From NCBI RefSeq assembly GCF_001952855.1, contig NZ_LPNO01000052.1, forward strand, positions 32,186 to 96,185: a stretch of 64,000 nucleotides of DNA, written 5' to 3'. The translations under genes were made by a program, and so were the position numbers. This stretch comes from Pseudomonas sp. ATCC PTA-122608 (GTDB lineage: Bacteria > Pseudomonadota > Gammaproteobacteria > Pseudomonadales > Pseudomonadaceae). Every line of letters starts with the position of its first letter. Within the stretch, counting starts at the first letter, position 1. The notes below the pieces were generated by a model. The model had not been told where the DNA came from and did not search any database. It saw only the letters and a program-made list of their open reading frames with translations. This document shows positions 47,274-55,784 of this stretch, one piece after another.

Positions 47274-49853
47274 ATGTCCTCTCGTTTCAACCGCCGGCCC
47301 TCTTCGCCCGTTCGCCGTCACGGCTTGTCCCTGCTGACGGCTGCCATCCTGTTGGCCGGGGCGCCCGTCGTCGCCGCCACCGCTGCCGAGCCTGCCACCC
47401 GCAGCCAGGGCAATTACAGCTTCAGCATCGAGCAACAATCCCTGGTCTCGGCGCTGAACGCCTTCACCGCGGTGACCGGCTGGCAAGTCGGCCTGCCCGC
47501 CGAGCTGGGCCAGGGTGTGTCGTCCCCTGGCGTGCGCGGCGCGTTGCCAGCAGATAAAGCCTTGGACCGGCTGTTGGTGGGGACCAACCTCGGCTATCGC
47601 AAACTGAGTAACAACAACATCGTGCTGGAAAAACGCGCCGCTGGCAGCGCTATCACCCTGCAACAAATGACCATCAGCGCCACCCGCCAGGAACAGGCCG
47701 TGGACAGCGTGCCCAGCACCGTGACCGTGCATGACCGCGAAGAACTGGACCGCCAGAACGTCAACACCATCCGCGAACTGGTGCGTTATGAGCCAGGTGT
47801 GTCGGTAGGTGGTGCCGGTACCCGCTCCGGGAACGCCGGCTACAACATTCGTGGCATCGATGGCGACCGCATCCTGACCCAGGTGGACGGCGTCGAAGTC
47901 CCCGACAACTTCTTCAACGGCCCCTACGCCAAGACTCGCCGCAACTACGTCGACCCGGAAATCGTCAAGCGCGTGGAAATCCTGCGCGGCCCGGCCTCGG
48001 CGTTGTACGGCAGCAGCGCCATCGGCGGCGCCGTGAGCTATTTCACCCTCGACCCCGACGACATCATCAAGCCCGGCCAGGACTTCGGCGCGCGCCTGAA
48101 GACCGGCTACAGCTCCGCCGACGAAAGCTGGCTGACCTCCGGCACCGTCGCCGGTCGCGTACAGGACTTTGATGGCTTGCTGCACCTGAGCCAGCGCAAC
48201 GGCCACGAAATGGAATCCTACGACGGTAATAACGCCACCGGCCTGGCCCGCACCGGCGCCAACCCGGAAGATGCGCGCACCACTAACATCCTGGCCAAGC
48301 TCGGCTGGAATTATGGTGAAGAGAATCGCCTGGGCCTGACCTACGAGAAGTTCAAGGATGATCGCGACACCAACCTGAAAAATGCGGTGGGTGGCCCGTT
48401 CGTCGGTGGCCAGGGCTTTAACTTCTACCGCGGCCGTACGGGCAACGACACCATCACCCGCGAGCGTTTCGGCATAGAAAACACGTTCGCCCTCGACTCG
48501 CCGATTGCCGATCACATCAAGACCAGCCTCAACTACCAGATCGCCAAGACCGACCAGACCACCGCAGAGATCTACCAGCCATCGCGCAAGGTGTTGCGCA
48601 CCCGTGACACCCTGTACGAAGAGAAACAGTGGGTATTCGACGCGCAGCTGGACAAGGCTTTCAGCATCGGCGAAACCGACCACGTAGTGACCTACGGCAC
48701 CACCCTCAAACAGCAGAAAGTCACGGGTTCCCGTGAAGGCTCCGCGACCTGCCTGGCGGTTGGCAGCGGCTGCACCGCCATCGGCGCACCGAGCCCGTCG
48801 GCCGCCGACAGCGTGAAAAAGGCCAGCGACTTCCCGGATCCGACCATCAACTCCTACGCGCTGTTTGCCCAGGACCAGATTGCCTGGGACAAGTGGACCT
48901 TCCTGCCCAGCGTGCGTTACGACTACATCCAGCTCAAACCCAAGCTGACTCAGGAATTCCTCAACACCGTTGACCCGACACGCATCTACGACCACAGCAA
49001 TTCGGAAAAGAACTGGCACCGTGTAACGCCAAAATTCGGCGTGACTTACGCGCTGACCGAGCAATACACCTGGTTCGGCCAATACGCCGAAGGCTATCGC
49101 ACGCCGTCGGCCAAGGCTTTGTATGGCCGCTTTGAAAACCTGCAACAGGGCTACACCGTCGAACCCAACCCGGACCTCAAGCCGGAAAGCAGCCGGGGTG
49201 TCGAAACCGGAATTCGCGGCAACTTCGACTCGGGCTCGTTTGACGTGGCGGTGTACTACAACAAGTACCGTGATTTCATCAACGAAGATGCCTCGGTCGC
49301 CGGTGGCACGGTCCAGCAGTTCGAAGCCAACAACATCAAGCACGCCACCATCAAGGGCGTGGAAGCCAAGGGCCGCTTGAACCTCGATGCGTTTGGCGCG
49401 CCGCAGGGCCTGTACACCAAAGGCTCGATTGCCTACACCTACGGACGCAACGACGACAACGGCGAACCGCTGAACAGCGTCAACCCGCTCAAGGGCGTAT
49501 TTGGCCTGGGTTACGACCAGCAGAACTACGGTGCCCTGGTCAGCTGGACCCTGGTCAAGAAACAGAATCGCGTCGACAGCACCACCTTCTTCGCCCCCGA
49601 CGGCAACAGCGCCAACGGCCCGTTCAAGACCCCGGGCTTCGGCATCGTGGACCTGACCGGCTTCTACAAGGTCACCAACGACGTGACCATCAACGGTGGC
49701 CTGTACAACCTGACCGACAAGAAATACTGGGACTGGGACGACGTTCGCAGCTACGACAGCGTCGGCGAAGCCGGTGTGACCGGCCCGGCCAACCTGGACC
49801 GCCTGACCCAACCGGGCCGCAACTTTGCGATCAACCTGATCTGGGACATCTGA
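47274..49853 (+). CDS. TonB-dependent heme/hemoprotein receptor with signalling (STN) domain
   Basis: An 859-residue outer-membrane receptor. A signal peptide (about 1-38, ending ATAAEP) leads to an STN signalling domain (about 48-125) for FecR contact, a TonB box region near MTISATRQEQ, a plug domain (about 145-250; VEILRGPASALYGSSAIGG), and a 22-strand barrel ending in Trp-Asp-Ile. The FRAP-like YRTPSAK and NPNL-like NPDLKPE boxes match the hemoglobin/heme receptor family, but no His lies between them. A good ribosome-binding site CGGAG precedes the ATG. The heme oxygenase gene follows. Confidence 0.9.
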   Translation: MSSRFNRRPSSPVRRHGLSLLTAAILLAGAPVVAATAAEPATRSQGNYSFSIEQQSLVSALNAFTAVTGWQVGLPAELGQGVSSPGVRGALPADKALDRLLVGTNLGYRKLSNNNIVLEKRAAGSAITLQQMTISATRQEQAVDSVPSTVTVHDREELDRQNVNTIRELVRYEPGVSVGGAGTRSGNAGYNIRGIDGDRILTQVDGVEVPDNFFNGPYAKTRRNYVDPEIVKRVEILRGPASALYGSSAIGGAVSYFTLDPDDIIKPGQDFGARLKTGYSSADESWLTSGTVAGRVQDFDGLLHLSQRNGHEMESYDGNNATGLARTGANPEDARTTNILAKLGWNYGEENRLGLTYEKFKDDRDTNLKNAVGGPFVGGQGFNFYRGRTGNDTITRERFGIENTFALDSPIADHIKTSLNYQIAKTDQTTAEIYQPSRKVLRTRDTLYEEKQWVFDAQLDKAFSIGETDHVVTYGTTLKQQKVTGSREGSATCLAVGSGCTAIGAPSPSAADSVKKASDFPDPTINSYALFAQDQIAWDKWTFLPSVRYDYIQLKPKLTQEFLNTVDPTRIYDHSNSEKNWHRVTPKFGVTYALTEQYTWFGQYAEGYRTPSAKALYGRFENLQQGYTVEPNPDLKPESSRGVETGIRGNFDSGSFDVAVYYNKYRDFINEDASVAGGTVQQFEANNIKHATIKGVEAKGRLNLDAFGAPQGLYTKGSIAYTYGRNDDNGEPLNSVNPLKGVFGLGYDQQNYGALVSWTLVKKQNRVDSTTFFAPDGNSANGPFKTPGFGIVDLTGFYKVTNDVTINGGLYNLTDKKYWDWDDVRSYDSVGEAGVTGPANLDRLTQPGRNFAINLIWDI

Positions 49854-49862
49854 TCAATGGAG

Positions 49863-49907
49863 CCTCGCCCCGCCGGAATTTCTTCTTCCGCGGGGTGAGG
49901 ATTTTTT
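49863..49907 (+). terminator. Intrinsic terminator of the receptor gene
   Basis: Stem CCTCGCCCCG / CGGGGTGAGG (one G-T pair) with an extended inner stem is followed by ATTTTTT. Confidence 0.85.
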
Positions 49908-49984
49908 ACTGTGACGCGTCTTCTGGTTCGTCTAGTTCATAACAGCCTGGCAACCAGACGCATCCTCTTCTCAAGGACATCTTC

Positions 49985-50593
49985 ATGACCGCTTCTCCTA
50001 CTGCTGAACGCCCAAGCCTGCGCTCTCAACGCCTGAACCAGATCACCAACGAACCGCACACCAAGCTCGACGCGCTGGTAAAGGCCCATGCACCGTTTGA
50101 AACCCAGGCCAACTTCGCCCGCTTCGTGGTCGCGCAGTACCTGTTCCAGTCGGAGCTGGTGGCGCTGTACAACGATGCGAAGCTGATCAAGATCGTCCCC
50201 GACCTGGCCGAACGCTGCCGTGCCGAAGCGGCCAAGCTCGACCTGGGCGACCTGGACACCGAAGTACCGGCACCGGTCGCCGGCGCGGTAAAAAACCCGA
50301 GCAAGGCCGAAGCCCTGGGCTGGCTGTTCGTGTCCGAAGGCTCCAAGCTGGGCGCCGCGTTCCTGATCAAGCGCGCCGTGGGCCTGGGCTTGAGCGAAAC
50401 CTTCGGCGCCCGTCACCTGGGCGAGCCGGCAGGTGGTCGCGCTGAAGGCTGGAAGCGCTTCACCCGCACCCTCGACGCACTGGAATTCACCGCTGAAGAA
50501 GAAGCCGAAGTGGAGAAAGGCGCGGTTGATGCGTTCGTACGCTTCACCGTGTTGCTGGAACAGGCGTACGCTAGCGCCCCTGAACTGGCCTGA
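49985..50593 (+). CDS. hemO: Biliverdin-producing heme oxygenase, HemO/PigA type
   Basis: A 202-residue enzyme that opens heme with electrons and O2 to biliverdin, CO and iron. The proximal heme ligand is H25 (TNEPHTKL). Compared with P. aeruginosa PigA as I recall it, the residues that force beta/delta cleavage are kept: N18 (N19 in PigA), K33 (K34), F115 (F117), with R130 replacing K132. The distal helix segment FVSEGSKLGAAF is intact. It lies downstream of the heme receptor and after a terminator, so it probably has its own promoter. Role: extract iron from imported heme. Confidence 0.94.
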   Translation: MTASPTAERPSLRSQRLNQITNEPHTKLDALVKAHAPFETQANFARFVVAQYLFQSELVALYNDAKLIKIVPDLAERCRAEAAKLDLGDLDTEVPAPVAGAVKNPSKAEALGWLFVSEGSKLGAAFLIKRAVGLGLSETFGARHLGEPAGGRAEGWKRFTRTLDALEFTAEEEAEVEKGAVDAFVRFTVLLEQAYASAPELA

Positions 50594-50617
50594 TTCCCTG
50601 ATTGGAATGCAATCAAA

Positions 50618-50722
50618 TGTGGGAGCGGGCTTGCTCGCGAATGCGGTGGATCAGTCGGTACATGTATTGACTGACACACCGCATTCGCGAGCAAGTCGAA
50701 TCGTCGCACCGCCGCTCCCACA
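50618..50722. repeat. REP doublet with an inserted segment in the right arm
   Basis: Left TGTGGGAGCGGGCTTGCTCG is intact. The right arm is split: GCGAGCAAG, then an extra TCGAATCGTCGCACCG, then CCGCTCCCACA. The extra bases break the usual hairpin. Confidence 0.85.
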
Positions 50723-50763
50723 TTTTGACCCGGTTTCAATTTGAATCCTTCGTAAATCCATCC

Positions 50764-51180
50764 ATGCAAACCGCACCCATGACCGGCAAAACCCAATCCT
50801 CATCCAAAATCGCCCGTGTCCTGTTCGGCCTGCTGGCCTACGTCAGCCTGGGCATCGGTTTGATTGCGATTGTGGTACCGGGCTTGCCCACCACCGAATT
50901 CATCCTGCTGGCCGCCTGGGCCGCCACCAAAAGCTCCCCGCGCCTGAGTGCATGGCTGGAAAACCACCGCCTGTTCGGGCCGATCCTGTTCAATTGGCGC
51001 AACGGCAAGATCATCGCCCGCCGGGCCAAAGTCAGCGCTACCGTGAGCATGTTGCTGTGCGCCGGCTTGATGTTGGTGATGCTCGACCATGGCTGGCCGA
51101 TCTACCTGGCCATCGCCGGAATGAGCATGGGCAACCTGTGGATCTGGTCTCGGCCGGAACGCCTCCCGCACCCTGCCTGA
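50764..51180 (+). CDS. DUF454 (YbaN) family inner-membrane protein
   Basis: A 138-residue membrane protein with three or four hydrophobic segments: about 26-46 (LLAYVSLGIGLIAIVVPGLP), 47-60 and 95-130. The PGLPTTEFILLAAW motif and a WLENHRLFGP-like loop are characteristic of DUF454/YbaN. Members often lie next to heme oxygenase genes in Pseudomonas; a role in heme or iron handling is inferred from location only. Two start codons are possible (50764 or 50779); neither has a strong ribosome-binding site, so the N-terminus is uncertain. Confidence 0.85.
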   Translation: MQTAPMTGKTQSSSKIARVLFGLLAYVSLGIGLIAIVVPGLPTTEFILLAAWAATKSSPRLSAWLENHRLFGPILFNWRNGKIIARRAKVSATVSMLLCAGLMLVMLDHGWPIYLAIAGMSMGNLWIWSRPERLPHPA

Positions 51181-51302
51181 CCCCCGCCTACCGCTCATCG
51201 GCTTACGCTCATGAACTGCCGGCTCAAGCCGATGTTCCGGGCATAGCGCCGAATGGACTCGCCTGAGCTTGCATACTAATAAGTCCATTCGCGGGTAAAC
51301 CT

Positions 51303-53441
51303 ATGTTCGACACCCTCTCCATACGTTTGAAAATCGTGCTGCTGTCCGGGCTCTGCCTGCTGGGGGTGATCGCGTTGGTGGTCAGCATGAACCTGTACCA
51401 GACCAATCAGAACGACGAACTGATCAGCAATTCAAGCTCGCGAATGCTCACCGACAGCGTGCAGAACCTGCTGCAGGCCAAGGCTGCCGAACAAGCCTCG
51501 CAACTGCAAAAAACCTTCGGTGAAAGCCTGTTGGTGGTCACGGCCCTCGCCGACCAGATCAAGGACCTGCGCACCCTGGCCGGCAAGCGCTCGCTGGACG
51601 CCGCAGCGTTGCGTGAAGAGCTCAACCACAGCCTGAAAACCGCCTTCGACCGCAACAGCAAGGTGCTCGGTATCTGGCTGTCGTTCGAGCCCAACGCCCT
51701 CGACGGCAAGGACAGCGAATTCGTCAACGACGCCGCCCGTGTGTCCAACGAAAAAGGCCGTTTTTCCAGCTACTGGAGCCGCGCCGGCGGTGAAGGCCTG
51801 AACACGGTGATGGTCGAGGATGACCTGACCAAGACCACCCTCAACCTCAGCGGTACGCCTTACAACATCTGGTACACCTGCCCGCGGGACACCAGAAACA
51901 CCTGCCTGCTGGACCCGTATGAAGACACCGTGGCTGGCAAACCGGTGTTGATGACCACCATTTCCCTACCCCTGCTGGTCGACGGCAAGGTGATCGGCGT
52001 AGTGGGGATCGACCTCGCCCTCAACGCCCTTCAAGCGGCCACCGATGCGGCACAAAAAGAGCTGTTCAATGGTGCAGGGATTCTCGAAATACTGTCCGGT
52101 AACGGCCTGATTGCCGGCTACAGCGGCGAGCCGGCCAAGGTCGGCAAAAACCTGGTGGACACCCTCGGCGCCGAAGGCAAAGAGATCGTGCAACTGTTGG
52201 CCAGCGATACCCGCAAGATCCGCGAGGAAGATGGCACCATCCGCGCCGTGTACCCGGTGAAGCCGATTGCCGACGCCAAATCCTGGGGGGTGGTGATCAA
52301 GCTGCCTAAACAAGTGCTGCTGGCAGACTCATTGAAACTCCAGGCCGTGCTCGACAAGGCCCAGGCCAGTGGCACCGTCAAGGCGCTGCTGGTGGGCGCA
52401 GCCGCCGGCCTGCTGGGCTTGTTGCTGATCTGGCTGACGGCCACCGGCGTGACCCGGCCGATCAACAGCGTGGCCGCCATGCTCAAGGAAATCGCCAGCG
52501 GCGACGGTGACCTCACCCAACGCCTGGCCTACGCTAAAAAGGATGAACTGGGGGAACTGGTGAACTGGTTCAACCGCTTCCTCGACAAGCTGCAGCCGAC
52601 TATCGCGCAGATCAAGCAAAGCATCACCGAAGCCCGTGGCACCGCCGACCAGTCTTCGGCAATCGCGCGCCAGACCAGTGAAGGCATGCAGGTGCAGTTC
52701 CGTGAGATCGACCAGGTGGCCACGGCCTCGAATGAAATGAGCGCCACCGCCCACGACGTGGCCAACAGCGCCTCCAACGCCGCCAACGCTGCCCGCGGTG
52801 CCGACCAGTCAGCCCGTGAAGGCATGCAGATCATTGAGCGCAGCACCCGCGACATCACCACCCTGGCCGAAGAAGTCAGCAAGGCCGTGACCGAAGTCGA
52901 AGCCCTGGCGGTGAACAGCGAACAGATCGGTTCGGTACTGGAAGTGATCCGCAGCATCGCCGAACAGACCAACCTGCTGGCCCTGAACGCTGCGATTGAA
53001 GCAGCACGGGCCGGGGAAAGCGGGCGAGGTTTTGCGGTGGTGGCCGACGAGGTGCGCAACCTGGCCAAGCGTACCCAGGATTCGGTGGAGGAGATTCGCC
53101 TGGTGATCGAACGCATCCAGACCGGCACCCGTGGGGTGGTGGCGACCATGCATTCGAGCCAGAGCCAGGCGCAGAACAATGCCGGGCAGATTCATCAGGC
53201 GGTGCAGGCCCTGGGCAAGATCAGCGATGCAGTGACGGTGATCAGCGACATGAACCTGCAAATCGCCAGCGCTGCCGAGCAGCAGAGTGCGGTGGCCGAA
53301 GAGGTCAACCGCAACGTTTCGGCGATCCGCACGGTGACCGAAACCCTGACCGGCCAGGCCACCGAGTCGGCAGCCATCAGCAGCCAACTCAATGCGTTGG
53401 CCAGCCAGCAGATGAAGCTGATGGATCAGTTTCGGGTTTGA
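51303..53441 (+). CDS. Methyl-accepting chemotaxis protein with dCache sensor
   Basis: A 712-residue chemoreceptor: TM1 (about 9-30), a large periplasmic double-Cache region (about 35-335), TM2 (about 356-379), HAMP (about 380-432) and a signalling coiled coil with the conserved EVIRSIAEQTNLLALNAA tip. The Cache domain has an insertion with Cys residues (WYTCPRDTRNTCLLDPY) that may form a disulphide. It lacks the RPWY amino-acid motif of the receptor at 11857, so the ligand is different and unknown. No CheR-binding pentapeptide. It stands alone between ybaN-type and nitroreductase genes. Confidence 0.92.
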   Translation: MFDTLSIRLKIVLLSGLCLLGVIALVVSMNLYQTNQNDELISNSSSRMLTDSVQNLLQAKAAEQASQLQKTFGESLLVVTALADQIKDLRTLAGKRSLDAAALREELNHSLKTAFDRNSKVLGIWLSFEPNALDGKDSEFVNDAARVSNEKGRFSSYWSRAGGEGLNTVMVEDDLTKTTLNLSGTPYNIWYTCPRDTRNTCLLDPYEDTVAGKPVLMTTISLPLLVDGKVIGVVGIDLALNALQAATDAAQKELFNGAGILEILSGNGLIAGYSGEPAKVGKNLVDTLGAEGKEIVQLLASDTRKIREEDGTIRAVYPVKPIADAKSWGVVIKLPKQVLLADSLKLQAVLDKAQASGTVKALLVGAAAGLLGLLLIWLTATGVTRPINSVAAMLKEIASGDGDLTQRLAYAKKDELGELVNWFNRFLDKLQPTIAQIKQSITEARGTADQSSAIARQTSEGMQVQFREIDQVATASNEMSATAHDVANSASNAANAARGADQSAREGMQIIERSTRDITTLAEEVSKAVTEVEALAVNSEQIGSVLEVIRSIAEQTNLLALNAAIEAARAGESGRGFAVVADEVRNLAKRTQDSVEEIRLVIERIQTGTRGVVATMHSSQSQAQNNAGQIHQAVQALGKISDAVTVISDMNLQIASAAEQQSAVAEEVNRNVSAIRTVTETLTGQATESAAISSQLNALASQQMKLMDQFRV

Positions 53442-53469
53442 CCCGAGCTTGAAACCAGTGAGGTCTAAA

Positions 53470-53592
53470 TGTGGGAGCGGGCTTGCTGTGGTGAGGGGGC
53501 TTGTCCCCCGTCGGGTTCACCACAGATTGATGGGGCTGCTTCGCAGCCCAACGCGGGGCAAGCCCGCTCACCACAGCAAGCCCGCTCCCACA
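53470..53592. repeat. Nested REP: one doublet inserted inside another
   Basis: The outer arms TGTGGGAGCGGGCTTGCT (53470) and AGCAAGCCCGCTCCCACA (to 53592) belong to the common REP type. Between them lies a second palindromic element, GTGGTGAGGGGGCTTGTCCCC... to GGGGCAAGCCCGCTCACCAC, of a different type. A degenerate extra arm (CAAGCCCGTCCACA) follows. Confidence 0.85.
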
Positions 53593-53622
53593 CAAGCCCG
53601 TCCACATTAGAGTTGCGGTGCC

Positions 53623-54186
53623 TTACTGACCCGTCCAGGCCGCCACAAACGGCGCCAGGTCTTCTTTCGGCGCGGTACGCGGCGGGTTTTGTGGCGTGCC
53701 CAGGTAGAGGAAGCCAATCACTTCCTCATCCCCGGTCAACCCCAGCCCCTTGGCAACGTGTGCCGAGTACGACAACTCACCGGTGCGCCACACCGCGCCA
53801 ATGCCCTGGGCATACGCCGCCAGCAGAATCCCGTGGGCCGCACAGGCCGCCGCCAGCCGTTGCTCGGATTTTGGCACTTTGAAATGTTCTTGCAGGCGGG
53901 CAATCACTACCACCACCAACGGCGCACGCAGCGGGCCGTTCTGCGCCTTGTCGATCGCGGCCTGGGGCGCGTCGGCGTCTTGCAGGCGAGCGGCTTCGGC
54001 CAGCAGCGTGCCCATGCGCTCACGTGCCGCACCTTCCACCGTCAGGAAGCGCCAAGGCCGCAGCTGGCCGTGGTCGGGGGCGCGCATGGCGGCGGCGAAC
54101 AGCAGGTCGCGCTGCTCCTGGGTCGGTGCCGGGTCCAGCAGTCGCGGCACGGAAACACGGTTGAGCAAAGCGTCGAGAGCCTGCAT
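53623..54186 (-). CDS. Nitroreductase family protein, YdjA type
   Basis: A 187-residue FMN-dependent oxidoreductase of the short nitroreductase group. The FMN-binding start RVSVPRLLDPAPT and the segments AAMRAPDHGQLRPWRF and GIGAVWRTGELSY match YdjA-like proteins. They reduce nitro or quinone compounds using NAD(P)H; the natural substrate is unknown. It is divergent from the DUF1111 gene, with 139 bases between starts. Confidence 0.9.
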   Translation of the reverse strand: MQALDALLNRVSVPRLLDPAPTQEQRDLLFAAAMRAPDHGQLRPWRFLTVEGAARERMGTLLAEAARLQDADAPQAAIDKAQNGPLRAPLVVVVIARLQEHFKVPKSEQRLAAACAAHGILLAAYAQGIGAVWRTGELSYSAHVAKGLGLTGDEEVIGFLYLGTPQNPPRTAPKEDLAPFVAAWTGQ

Positions 54187-54248
54187 TGGCCACCTCCAGA
54201 GAAAAATGTGCGGTCATTCTAGCGGGAATGAATCGGATATCACCAAAC

Positions 54249-54267
54249 GATAATTGCTCTTATTCAA
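54249..54267. promoter_or_regulatory. Weak Fur-box-like sequence before the DUF1111 operon
   Basis: GATAATTGCTCTTATTC shares the outer GATAAT/TTATT elements of a Fur box but not the centre; about ten positions fit. It lies about 60 bases upstream of the DUF1111 gene. Confidence 0.3.
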
Positions 54268-54325
54268 TCCGCCCTGCCCTGTTAGACTTTGCGGCCTTGT
54301 TTTCAGCCTCCGTTCAGGAAACCTG

Positions 54326-55753
54326 ATGTCTCGTTCGCCCCTTCGCCTGTCTGCACTGTTGATGGCCTTGAGCCTGAGTGCCTGCGATGACGCCCCGCGA
54401 TTCACCAAAGCGGAGCCGGGCGAAGCGCGCGCGGGTGGCGCGACAACGGTGAGAAAAACCGACCAGAACGCCTTCTCGCTGCCCTCGGCCAACCTGTCCC
54501 CGACCCGGCGCCTGGACTTCAGCGTGGGCAACAGTTTCTTCCGCAGCCCCTGGGTGATTGCCCCGTCGACCACCACTGCCCGCGATGGGCTGGGGCCGCT
54601 GTTCAACACCAACGCCTGCCAGAACTGCCATATCAAGGATGGCCGTGGTCATCCGCCGCTGCCCGATGCAGCCAACGCGGTGTCGATGCTGGTGCGCCTG
54701 TCGATCCCCGATGCGCCGCCCTATGCGAAGGTCATCGAGCAACTGGGTGTCGTCCCCGAGCCGGTCTACGGCGGGCAATTGCAGGACATGGCCGTGCCCG
54801 GCGTCGCCCCGGAAGGCAAGGTGCGGGTCGACTACACACCGGTCAACGTCAGCTTCAAGGACGGTACCGTCGTCGAGTTGCGCAAGCCGGCGCTGCAAAT
54901 CACCCAGCTGGGCTACGGCCCGATGCACCCCGACACACGCTTCTCGGCCCGGGTCGCACCGCCGATGATCGGCCTGGGGCTGCTGGAAGCCATCCCCGAC
55001 GCCGACATCCTGCGCAACACCGATCCGAAAACCGCCGACAAGGAAGCCATTGTCGGACGCGCGAATTGGGTCTGGGACGACGCGCAACACAAGACCGTGC
55101 TCGGTCGATTTGGCTGGAAAGCCGGGCAACCGAACCTCAATCAACAAAATGTTCACGCGTTCTCTGGTGATATGGGCCTCACCACGTCCCTGAGACCGTT
55201 CGATGACTGCACTGATGCACAAGTCGCCTGCAAACAGGCGCCCAACGGCAATGGCCCGGACGGCGAGCCTGAGGTCAGCGACAACATCCTGCGCCTGGTG
55301 CTGTTCTACACCCGCAACCTGGCCGTCCCCGCCCGCCGCGACGTCAATTCGCCGCAGGTGCTGGCCGGGAAAAACCTGTTCTACCAGGCTGGCTGCCAGG
55401 GCTGTCACACCCCGCAATTCACCACGGCGCCAACGGCTGCCGAACCTGAATTGGCCAAGCAGGTGATTCGCCCCTACAGCGACTTGCTGCTGCACGACAT
55501 GGGCGACGGCCTCGCCGACAACCGTACCGAATTCAAGGCCAGTGGCCGCGACTGGCGCACCCCGCCGTTGTGGGGCATTGGCCTGACGCAAGCCGTCAGT
55601 GGCCACACCCAGTTTTTGCATGACGGCCGCGCCCGCAACCTGATGGAGGCCGTGCTGTGGCACGGCGGTGAAGCCCAGGCGGCGCAGCAGCATGTGCTGT
55701 CTTTTAATGCCGAACAGCGCGCCGCGTTGCTGGCATTCCTGAATTCTTTATAA
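54326..55753 (+). CDS. Di-heme oxidoreductase-like lipoprotein (DUF1111)
   Basis: A 475-residue exported protein. A signal peptide ends in a lipobox (MALSLSAC). Two c-type heme motifs are visible: CQNCH at residues 98-102 and CQGCH at 357-361, an arrangement like MauG/peroxidase-type di-heme proteins. DUF1111 genes are often found with imelysin genes in iron-uptake operons, as here. Catalytic role is unproven; electron transfer or iron oxidation in the periplasm is plausible. ATG 54326 is chosen for the signal peptide. The imelysin-like gene follows 31 bases later. Confidence 0.9.
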   Translation: MSRSPLRLSALLMALSLSACDDAPRFTKAEPGEARAGGATTVRKTDQNAFSLPSANLSPTRRLDFSVGNSFFRSPWVIAPSTTTARDGLGPLFNTNACQNCHIKDGRGHPPLPDAANAVSMLVRLSIPDAPPYAKVIEQLGVVPEPVYGGQLQDMAVPGVAPEGKVRVDYTPVNVSFKDGTVVELRKPALQITQLGYGPMHPDTRFSARVAPPMIGLGLLEAIPDADILRNTDPKTADKEAIVGRANWVWDDAQHKTVLGRFGWKAGQPNLNQQNVHAFSGDMGLTTSLRPFDDCTDAQVACKQAPNGNGPDGEPEVSDNILRLVLFYTRNLAVPARRDVNSPQVLAGKNLFYQAGCQGCHTPQFTTAPTAAEPELAKQVIRPYSDLLLHDMGDGLADNRTEFKASGRDWRTPPLWGIGLTQAVSGHTQFLHDGRARNLMEAVLWHGGEAQAAQQHVLSFNAEQRAALLAFLNSL

Positions 55754-55784
55754 GCTTTGTCCTAATTACAGAAGGGAGCTCGAC

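Noticed and set aside
47199..49811. 870-codon open frame on the minus strand opposite the TonB-dependent receptor
   Set aside because: The receptor has signal peptide, STN, plug and barrel features; the antisense product shows none and is a codon-bias by-product.
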